A stretch of DNA of 11,147 bases, from contig JADGJL010001001.1 of assembly GCA_027600665.1 (NCBI GenBank), forward strand, positions 1 through 11,147. The letters run 5' to 3'. Positions within the stretch are counted from its first letter, which is position 1; each line of letters begins with the position of its first letter. The stretch comes from Irineochytrium annulatum. Lineage: Eukaryota; Chytridiomycota; Chytridiomycetes; Chytridiales; Chytridiaceae. Position numbers and translations under genes: made by a program. Positions 1-7,024 of this stretch are shown here, piece after piece. The notes under the pieces were generated by a model. It did not search any database, was not told where the DNA came from, and saw only the letters and a program-made list of their open reading frames with translations.

Positions 1-28
1 GGCCTACACTGACGAGGCTGGAAACCAG

Positions 29-698
29 TGATCTCAACCCACTCGGTCTTGCAAGTCTCGTCGTGTACGACTTCGCCTTGTTCGGCATTTCCCTCGCGAC
101 GGCTACTTACACGACGCTCTCGATCGTGACTTTTTGCCGGCGTCGGTCCGACTTCCTCCGCGTTGTCGGCCTGGCCCATCATAAGTCCACCGCGAGTGGC
201 AGCGTGCCCGGGAAGAGCGTCAACGTCCTTCCGGCGTCGGTCGACAACGAGACGCGATCCCTCGCGTCCACGCCGCACTCCGGTAAAGCATTGGAGCTGG
301 AACAAATGTTCCGACGCGTGATATGCTTCTGCCTGGTAGAGGTAGTGTGCACGGTGCCCTTCGCGGCGTTCAATTTCTACATGGATGCAACGAGCAGGCC
401 CGTAAATGGCTACACGTTGACCGCAGCCGAGCTGGACGACGAGTTATCGGACGTGATTGCATACGAGACAGTGGCCACAGCCGTCCTCATTTTCGCCTGC
501 TTCGGTTGTGTGAGTTGACGAGGCTTTTCTTTTTAATTTACTTCCACGCTTGCTGATGTGATAAAATAGGGAGCGAATGCGATTGCGCGGTATAGGGACC
601 TGTGGAAAAATTGCTTTGGCCGGAATCAGCGGAGCACAAGGCGACATAATGATGGGCCTGAGATGAGCTCCCTGACAGGTGTTACTGTGCCGGCATAA
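29..698 (+). CDS. Ste3-like 7TM receptor, copy 1 (3' part only; exons 3-4)
   Basis: This is the 3' half of a receptor gene cut by the left window edge. Exon 3 is 29-509, after an AG acceptor at 27-28. Intron 3 is 510-569 (GTGAGT...TAG) and exon 4 is 570-698, ending in TAA. The visible protein starts just before TM5 (T|DLNPLGLASLVVYD) and continues through TM5, a CRRRSDFLR cytoplasmic edge and a variable Ser-rich third cytoplasmic loop. TM6 follows with FRRVICF and TVPFAAFNFYMD, then TM7 ending FACFGC, then exon 4 GANAIARYRDLW. In Ste3-type pheromone receptors, TM5 is followed by an RRxxF edge, TM6 carries R-x-M...P, and TM7 runs into FG...A..Y(K/R). The same order occurs here. Exon phases match the three complete copies. 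The tail is only about 42 residues and ends VPA. Exons 1-2 should lie to the left. A pheromone-type GPCR role at the plasma membrane is inferred from family resemblance, not shown. Confidence 0.72.
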
Positions 699-1478
699 AA
701 TATCGCTTCGAAAAGTGCGAGCTTTTCGCGCAACCGCTGAAGAATTGCCCGGCCGATCGAGGTCATTCGGCGAGGTTACATGGACATGTTGGGAAGATTA
801 TGGGACCCAACCACTGCTGGGTTTTCTTTGCAAGTCCTGTCCATAGAATACCACTGATGTCACAAAACAGTAACAACTGGAGCTTCAGGTCCTTAATACA
901 AATCGAACTGAACTTGTACAAAAAAAACTCTGTTTGTGTTCGGCCGGACGTGCCGAGTTCGTTGTCGTAAACCACAGATGCCTACACCACTCCCTGAAAT
1001 TCCTGGGGACGAACGCGACGGTGTGGCTACACGGCGCCGGCGTTAAATATCGGGCTAGCTAGAACGTTGGAATATTTGCCAGTCGTGATTACGACACAAT
1101 TTGTTTGCTAAAATGCTTTTTAGATAATGAAAATGAACTGTTCTCGAACTAACACTTCCTTTCGAATGATAGCGAGACGAAGGCCAGCATACAGGCTGAT
1201 ATTCTATCGTAAATTGACCTAGGCAGGAGCCCATCTGGACCAGGGAGGCTGTGGCCTGGATTCTGCGGATGGGGTAGTGCCGACGACCGCCGGCGGCTCA
1301 CTTAGCCCATTTTCTTGCAGAGAATAAAATCCCTTCGGCCTTCTATCCACACGAAGACACGATCAACGCGATACGCCTAACCGTGTGTATGGGAAATCCT
1401 CACCGGCGGTCAGCATGTAAATCACCACCGACACATAGCTATTCGCAAGCTCGCGGTTACCCCGGGGCCAACGCCTCC
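699..1478. other. Intergenic region between receptor copies 1 and 2, with a 3'-end relic
   Basis: These 780 bases hold no convincing gene. The left edge is the 3' end of copy 1. Around 1005-1055 there is a sequence resembling the 3' end of receptor copy 2, including GCCGGCGTTAAATATCG at 1036-1052, probably a relic of another copy (see findings). Short ATG frames, such as a 25-codon one at 779 and a 22-codon one at 979, do not end in CaaX and match no family I know. An A/T-rich GAATAAAAT stretch near 1322-1330 lies about 150 bp before the copy 2 start and could be a promoter element. No branch-point/acceptor pair suggests an extra 5' exon. Confidence 0.5.
1036..1052 (+). pseudogene. Relic of a receptor gene 3' end
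   Basis: The 17-base stretch GCCGGCGTTAAATATCG is nearly the same as the stop-codon region of copy 1 (689-705, GCCGGCATAAAATATCG) and copy 2 (2702-2718, GCCGGCGTGACATATCG). Resemblance to copy 2 seems to extend roughly 30 bases upstream (GGGGAC...GACGG...TAC.C.GCGCCGGCG). Here the stop codon of the copy 2 frame (TGA) reads TTA, and no open receptor exon lies upstream. I read it as the worn 3' end of a lost or converted receptor copy. A short match could be chance or a shared 3'UTR signal. Confidence 0.35.
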
Positions 1479-2711
1479 ATGTACTCCCTCCTGGCCTTCA
1501 TAGCCGCGACATCGACGCTCCTCTCCCTGGCGGTCGTTTACGCCAACCTATCGTCCCGCTGCCTCAGTCTCCTGATTCTAGCTTCCACGTTGATCTTGCT
1601 TGCCGTCTCGTCAGTGGCGGTCAACGGGGCGTTGAATGTGGCGTGCCCGATGGGGTACGACGGCGTGTATTTCTACCTCTTGGTGGCGGCAGGGAACAGG
1701 ACGACGGAGGGGGACGCGACCGGCCTGGACTTGTCGGAAGACACGGTTGGGCTCGTGGCGCGCTTGCGGCTCGCGAGGGTGAGGCTGTTGATTAAGCTAT
1801 AGCTTCGCGGCCTTACCAACTCCTGCCCTGTGTGTTCGATGTCTAGTCAGCACTCCTGGGCACACTTGGTACCTCGGCGTACACTGCTGCTTTGAGCCTG
1901 GCAATGGACCTGTATCGTCGCGTGAGCAAGCTCGAGGGTCAGGCCGACGGCTACGCTGTGATCCGGGACGTGGGCATTTCCATAATCCTTCCCTTGGTGA
2001 TGGCGGCTCCAATGTTGGTTTGGGATTTTCGAGCAACGTGAGTTAACCCCCCTTGTTTTTACTATCGTGGCGCCGGTATGCTAAGTTGTGGATGGAGAAG
2101 GGGACACAACTTGCTCGGCTACGCGGCCCTCCTCGCGTTCGATGTCGCCCTGTCGGCCGTCTCACTCGCAATAGCGGTCTACACAATGCTGTCCATCGTG
2201 ATTTTCTGCCGGCGCCGGTCTGATTTCCTCCGCCTCGTTGGTCCTCCGGCTTTCATATCTGCAAAAAATATGGTCAGCCACACCGACAACGAGGTTCAGC
2301 CCTTCTCGCCCGCACCACCGCCTCCTACCGGGGCAGCAGCCGAGCTCGATCATCTCTTTCGGCGCGTAATGTGCTTCTGCGCGATCGTGACGACTTGCAC
2401 GGTGCCATACGCGACGTTCAATCTTTACGTGGACGTCTCGAGCACGTCGACAGGCGAGCCCGCAGCCGTTGCTCATCTGAACGATGCTTACTCGGACGTG
2501 ATCATGTACGTCAATGGGATCTCTTCCATTCTGGGTTTTGCCTGCTTTGGTACTGTAAGTACAGATTTGTTCGCGTTCTTTGCTGACAAATGATTAGGGG
2601 GCGAACGCGGTCGCGATGTACAGAGGCCTGTGGAAGACTTGCTGCAACCGGGTTAGGTGGACCCGTGATCGAGGGGGGACAGACAGGACGGGTTATACCG
2701 CGCCGGCGTGA
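1479..2711 (+). CDS. Ste3-like 7TM receptor, copy 2 (four exons, 352 aa)
   Basis: Exons: 1479-1778, 1847-2037, 2101-2554, 2598-2711 (TGA). Introns are 68, 63 and 43 bp at phases 0, 2 and 0. The ATG at 1479 was chosen because the first membrane span begins there, as in copies 3 and 4; an in-frame ATG at 1389 would add 30 hydrophilic residues. The exon 3 start at 2101, not the AG at 2085, gives an ungapped 14-residue match to the other copies and leaves TGCTAAG as branch site. Approximate segments: TM1 2-22; TM2 29-53; extracellular loop with ACPMGYDGVY and NRT sequon (73); TM3 101-123 ending MDLYRRV; TM4 139-160; TM5 168-198 ending CRRRSDF; loop 3; TM6 with TVPYATFNLY; TM7 ending FACFGT; then GANAVAMYRGLW and a short basic tail ending APA. 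The segment order and the TM5, TM6 and post-TM7 motifs fit Ste3 pheromone receptors (class D GPCR). Ligand and G protein are unknown. A different divergent fungal 7TM family is the alternative. Confidence 0.75.
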
Positions 2712-3075
2712 CATATCGCGCCGTTGACTTCAACCTGGCGGCGTGTGTAAATCGAAAAACATAACTGTAAATATGTAGACTCGCTTCTTGGCGGCTAGCT
2801 TAGTAAGCCAGCGCGCGTTTTTGCCTGCTATGAATACAACGCGAAAAACTTCGGACAAAGAAGAGTTAGTAAAGGTTCAAAGGTCCTTAAAAAAAAAGAA
2901 GAGTTCAAAAGCGACGTTGTTGCAGCCATAATCGCGTAAATCTGGAAACCACGTCCCATGCAGATCACTGCTCCTTTGTTGATGGCCGTTGTTGATCCTC
3001 TCTCCCGACCAAGGGCGAATCAGGCAGGAACTGCCCGCTATCTTCCCGCACCGATCCATCGCAGTGCGCAAGATA
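2712..3075. other. Intergenic region between receptor copies 2 and 3
   Basis: These 364 bases hold the 3' end of copy 2 and the presumed promoter and leader of copy 3. The part from about 2740 to 2950 is AT-richer than the genes and has an A9 run near 2888. A 33-codon frame from 2830 (MNTTRKTS...) is Lys-rich, has no CaaX end and looks like chance. I see no clear TATA box, RNA gene or repeat. Confidence 0.5.
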
Positions 3076-4447
3076 ATGCCGCTCTCCGTCACAGCCCCTT
3101 TGGCCGCCGGGACGACTGTCCTTTGCGTCTCGGTAATCTATGGCAACCTCACCTCCCAGTGCCTGGGCCTCCTCGTCCTCGCGGCGGACCTGATGCTGGT
3201 GCCGGTCGTGTCGCTGGTGTTCAACCTGGTGCTGAACGTCGCGTGCCCCACGGGGTACGACGGTGTGTATGTGTACCTCCTGACGGCCGCCAACGCGACG
3301 ACGACGGAGGCGGCGCAGGCGGCCGGCGTGGACATGTCGGAACGGACGGTCGCGCGCGTCGCGGCGATTAACGTATCAAGGGTGAGTTGATGGCTCTGTT
3401 CGCGAGGCCCACTCATCAAGTCCCGATCGGGCCTGCCGGCAGAGCTTTATAACGGACGTGTTCGGGGCCTCCGCGTACACGTCCGTCCTCGCCATGGCCA
3501 TGGACCTCCACCGGCGCGTCGCCCGGCTCGAGGAACAGGCGGCAGGCCATGCGTTCCTTTACGATGTCGGCATCACCATTGCCCTCCCCATAGCCGTGGC
3601 AGTCCTCATGCTCAACTGGGCACTCAACGTTACGTAAGGGAAAGTGCTTGCTTTTGGAAGCCACAGGCTTTAACAAATGTGCATCCCAACCTTCTAGGAA
3701 CCTCAACCCGCTCGCGTTCGCGGGCCTGATCGCGTACGACGCGACCGTGGCGTCTCTTGCGCTCGCCACGGCCGTCTACACGTCGCTGTCGATCGCTTGC
3801 TTTTGCAAACGTCGGTCCGGTTTCCTACACCTCGTTGGCGTCCGATATGGTGCGCTTAAATCCCCGCGGACGTCGATAGGCGGCGGTGCGACCGACAACA
3901 CGGCCGTGCCGCTGACGGACAACGGCGAGGGCTCCCTCCATGCTAAGCCGCCGCTATCACCCGGAGGGCCAGATGGCGCGTCGGATGGGATGGACCACCT
4001 GTTCCGCCGCATGACGTGGTTCTGCATCGTGGCGGTGCTCATCACGGTGCCGTTTGCGATATTCAACATGCACTCGGACATCACGGGCGTTCCCATTTCG
4101 GGTTCGTCGTTCGCCTCGGCCGAGCAGCAGGATGAGGAGTCGGACGTGTTGGTGTACACCTGCGCGACCACGTCCGTCCTCGTTTTCGCATGCTTCGCGA
4201 GCGTGAGTGAATGATCCCTTTCTGTCCTTCTTTTTTTTTTTTTTTGTTCCAACCAATTTTTCTATTCATTTCTGTCGCGGTAGCGTCCGCTGATGAAATT
4301 GAACAGGGGGCGAACGCAATTGCGAGGTACAAGGCTTTGTGGCGGAGATGGTTCGGGGACACCTTGTGCACGCGAGGTGAGGAAAAGCTCGAGAGCAGCG
4401 CGAGGCGGGAGGGGGGGCCGAAGCGGCGGGCGAGCGAGCCGGCGTGA
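3076..4447 (+). CDS. Ste3-like 7TM receptor, copy 3 (four exons, 380 aa)
   Basis: Exons: 3076-3381, 3443-3633, 3698-4202, 4307-4447 (TGA). Introns are 61, 64 and 104 bp at phases 0, 2 and 0; the last carries a T15 run at 4231-4245. The ATG at 3076 starts directly at TM1 (MPLSVTAPLAAG). Approximate segments: TM1 4-22; TM2 30-55; ACPTGYDGVYVYLL with sequon NAT (73-75); TM3 103-125 followed by MDLHRRVARLEEQ; TM4 141-162 with DVGITIALPI; short loop NVTNLNPL; TM5 172-200 with D180 and edge CKRRSGF; a 60-residue cytoplasmic loop rich in Gly, Pro and Ser; TM6 266-290 with FRRM and TVPFAIFNM; TM7 313-334 ending FACFAS; then GANAIARYKALWRRW. TM3, TM4 (D..I...P), TM5 (AVY...RR..F) and TM6 (R.M...P) line up with Ste3 receptors as I know them. 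The usual FG after TM7 is FA here. The tail of ~45 residues is highly basic and ends EPA. Likely a plasma-membrane peptide-pheromone-type GPCR; function inferred. Confidence 0.75.
4231..4245 (+). repeat. T15 homopolymer in intron 3 of copy 3
   Basis: An uninterrupted run of 15 T lies in the last intron of receptor copy 3, which at 104 bp is the longest intron in the array. It may act as a long pyrimidine tract and is prone to length change. The run does not affect the coding frame. Confidence 0.9.
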
Positions 4448-4973
4448 CGTTGGCCTTGTCTGGGATGGTCTCATATATTAGGGGAGCACCTCTGGCAGCT
4501 GATACGCTTCCACTGCTCGACCCTCAGCCTCTCAAGAGAATGAATATACATATACGATTTTCGACCACTAGTGAGCCTTACGCGGCGCCACAACAACAAC
4601 AAAACATGCATGTGTTACGGGTAAGAGCGATCACATTTGTGTTGTATTCGATAAATCGTGTCATCGTTTTCCACGCACCTAGAGCCAGTGCCGGAAGACG
4701 TCAAAGGCGATGCTTTCTTCCCAACTGCTGAGCGCATCGCGAAGTCCATGCCTGCTCGAGTTGCGAAGGTGCAGAACGCCGACTCACGGCTTTTTCATGA
4801 CCATCGCATTTCCAGAAAATAGCGGCCTTCGATTCCGCACAAGAAGGTATCGCTTCGCAGTGCTGTCGAATGCCGTAGGCCGGACGCGGCGCTGGAGTCG
4901 GGGCATAGCGACGTCTGATATGCCTGAGAACCAAGCATTGAATATCTCTTTCCGAGCTCTACGCAGCGATTGC
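4448..4973. other. Convergent 3' region between receptor copies 3 (+) and 4 (-)
   Basis: These 526 bases separate the stop codons of two genes that face each other, so they should hold both terminators and 3'UTRs. A frame of about 88 codons from the ATG at 4465 to 4731 has mixed composition and no recognisable domain; it ends FLPNC, not a CaaX box. Overlapping frames on both strands at 4700-5010 look like chance in GC-rich DNA. ATATACATATAC near 4543-4555 is a plausible 3'-processing A/T element. Nothing firmer is seen. Confidence 0.5.
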
Positions 4974-6524
4974 TCACGAAAGCGAATCCACCATGCTGTC
5001 AATGCTACTTGACCCGGAAGACGTCGCCACCTTCATCGGCATGTGCGGTTGACTCCTGCCTTGACTTGAAGGGTACCTCCATCCTGCTTCGCCCATGTCG
5101 CCCCTGCTCCCCCACCCGTCCTCGCGCTCGAGCTCAATCCCCAGCTCCTTCGCGCGTCGCTCCACGCCCCGCCGCCCGCTTACGTGCCGCCAGATCTCCT
5201 TGTACCGCGCGAGCGCGTTTTCTCCCTGTTGGCATAACTCGTCAAAAACACATAAAGAAAGGTCTACACTTACAGTCCCAAAACAGAGAAATGTGAGTAT
5301 AGAATTCAACCCCGCAATGTACACGATCACTTCATCCGCCACGTCTCCTCCCCCCACGCCATTCTCTATCGTACCCGGTTGCGTAGCCGTGATGTCCGTG
5401 TACAGGTTATAGGTGGTGAAAGGCACCGTTGCCGCGATCTCGATCGCGCAGAAGATGATCATCCTCCGCAGGAGACGATCGAGCGAGGCGTCAGGCGCCT
5501 TGAAGGAAAGACCAGCGCTCACGAGGTGTTCCGGTCGCGGGGCCGACGACGGGCCAGGGCTCGCGAGCTGGGCCGCGGAGGTGTTCGGGCTCGCGACGGA
5601 GGCGCCTGGGCTCGCGATGGGGATGCAGTGGCCGCCGGGGGTGAGACTGCGGCTGCCGACGTCACGGTCGTTGTGGAAGGCCGTGACGCCGGGGGAGAGG
5701 ACGGAGCGGTGTGGGACCGCGGCGGCGGGCGGGGGTCGGTTGCAGAGGTCGAGACCCCCCGCTACGGATCGGGCGAGTAGCGAGCGGCGGTATCGGAAAG
5801 TGATTATGGCGATAAGGGTATAGATGGCCGACGTTATTGAGATGAGCGCGAGCGAACAGTCGATCGTGAGGACGGACCCGTACGCGATGGCGCCCCAGCC
5901 ACTGTTGCCCACAAGCAAACATTATGTAGGTGAAAGAAGACAAAGAGAAAGCGGCTTACGGGATGTGGATCAGATAGAACAGCGAGACGATGCCGAGGAG
6001 TAACGGTATGCCCATCAAGATCGCGATCTGCTGCCCCAGCGCGAGCGACCTATTCTCCAGGATCGTTCGCGATTCCACACGTCTGTACAGATCCATAGCG
6101 ATGCCCAGAGCTGCCGTGTAGGCCGAGATCCCAAACGTGTTCCCGAAAAATCCCTGTCCAGGCAGACAGCACACTTTAGCATAATGCGTCGCAATAATAG
6201 AGAGCGAGACGAGCACCAGCTTACCCGCACGTTCAGCAACACAGAAACCTCCGTGACGGTCCTCGCCCCAAAATCGGTCCCGTTGTTCCCGGCCGCGTCC
6301 ACAGTCCCATTGTACACCTGGTCCAGGTACGAAAACACGCCGTCAGAGCCCCAGGGGTTGAGAAATTCCAGGGCCACGTTCGAGACGAGGTAGGTGGCCT
6401 GCAGGAGCGCGATGTCGGCCGACAGGACTGTCAGCGCCAGGTTGCGCTGCGGCAGGTTGACGTACAAGACCAGCAGAGCGATGAGCGCCGAGGTAACGCT
6501 CGTAAGCAGCGAGAGCGCCAGCAT
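4974..6524 (-). CDS. Ste3-like 7TM receptor, copy 4 (four exons, 457 aa)
   Basis: On the minus strand the exons in order are 6524-6225, 6153-5960, 5901-5274 and 5225-4974 (TGA). Introns are 71, 58 and 48 bp at the same positions and phases (0, 2, 0) as copies 2 and 3. The ATG at 6524-6522 starts at TM1 (MLALSLLTSV). Approximate segments: TM1 2-22; TM2 29-53; loop with GSDGVFSYL and sequons NGT (72, 81); TM3 101-123 then MDLYRRV; TM4 140-163; TM5 167-198 with D179 and edge RYRRS; a cytoplasmic loop of about 100 residues (205-305) rich in Ser, Pro and Ala; TM6 306-332 with LLRRM, CAIEI and TVPFTTYNLY; TM7 354-374 ending FLCFGT; then GENALARYKEIWRHV and an 83-residue Ser-rich tail. Of the four copies its TM6 looks closest to classical Ste3 receptors. 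It has the longest loop 3 and tail, the parts expected to meet G proteins and kinases. Intron 3 is stop-free and a multiple of three, so retention would stay in frame. Confidence 0.75.
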
Positions 6525-7024
6525 CGTGTTTCCGGCCAGGGTGGGACGGGTTGACGTAGGTAAGGCGGGCGGCCGCGGGGGCGCCTTTAAGTGGGATCGG
6601 CACCAACAATGGAAATCCGGGTCGGAGCGCTGTGAGAGGGATTGCTGGCTCGCTCCGGAGCGTCGGCTAACCGTCCGTCCGGTGACAAGGAACGCGGTGA
6701 GATGGATTCTGCATGACGGGTTGGTCCAATTCACAGCTCTCCTCAAACGGCTTTTATTTCCAGTATTCGAGGCAATTCTATCGTTCGTTTAAACGTCGAG
6801 GCAATTGGGTTGCATTACGTGATAAGGTAGGTAGAAATAAACTGCGAGATAACTAACGTGCGGAGAATAAAGACAACGGAAAGAAGGCCGGAGGGCGCCT
6901 TGTTGCGAAGAGGCTCGGATAATGAAACGCTGCCCATCAAAAAGTCTAAGAAAATAAAGTGGAGGGTCATCATGAGGCTAATTAACCGATCACGTCACCA
7001 CCGACAAACACCTTTCGGAATCTT
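6525..7024. other. Region between receptor copy 4 and the LEA2-like gene
   Basis: These 500 bases lie upstream of copy 4 and downstream of the LEA2-like gene, both on the minus strand. The part next to copy 4 (about 6525-6610) is very GC-rich and should hold its leader and promoter; a weak minus-strand TTAAA element lies near 6585. Towards 6780-6960 the DNA is AT-richer. A minus-strand AATAAA (TTTATT on +, near 6754) lies about 270 bases past the LEA2-like stop and could serve its 3' end. Open frames reading across 6394-6792 on + are the antisense of copy 4. No RNA gene or repeat is seen. Confidence 0.45.

Noticed and set aside
779..856. 25-codon frame starting MDMLG, considered as a pheromone precursor
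   Set aside because: It ends IEYH with no Cys at position -4, so no farnesylation box.
1389..1478. Upstream in-frame ATG of receptor copy 2
   Set aside because: It would add 30 hydrophilic residues before TM1 that are absent from copies 3 and 4; the ATG at 1479 matches the family start.
2038..2085. Shorter intron 2 in receptor copy 2, with acceptor at 2085
   Set aside because: In frame, but it inserts five residues relative to all other copies. The acceptor at 2100 gives an ungapped match and leaves TGCTAAG as the branch site.
4465..4731. Open frame of about 88 codons between receptor copies 3 and 4, ending in Cys
   Set aside because: Considered as a pheromone precursor. It ends FLPNC, not CaaX, is basic and lacks the short acidic precursor layout.
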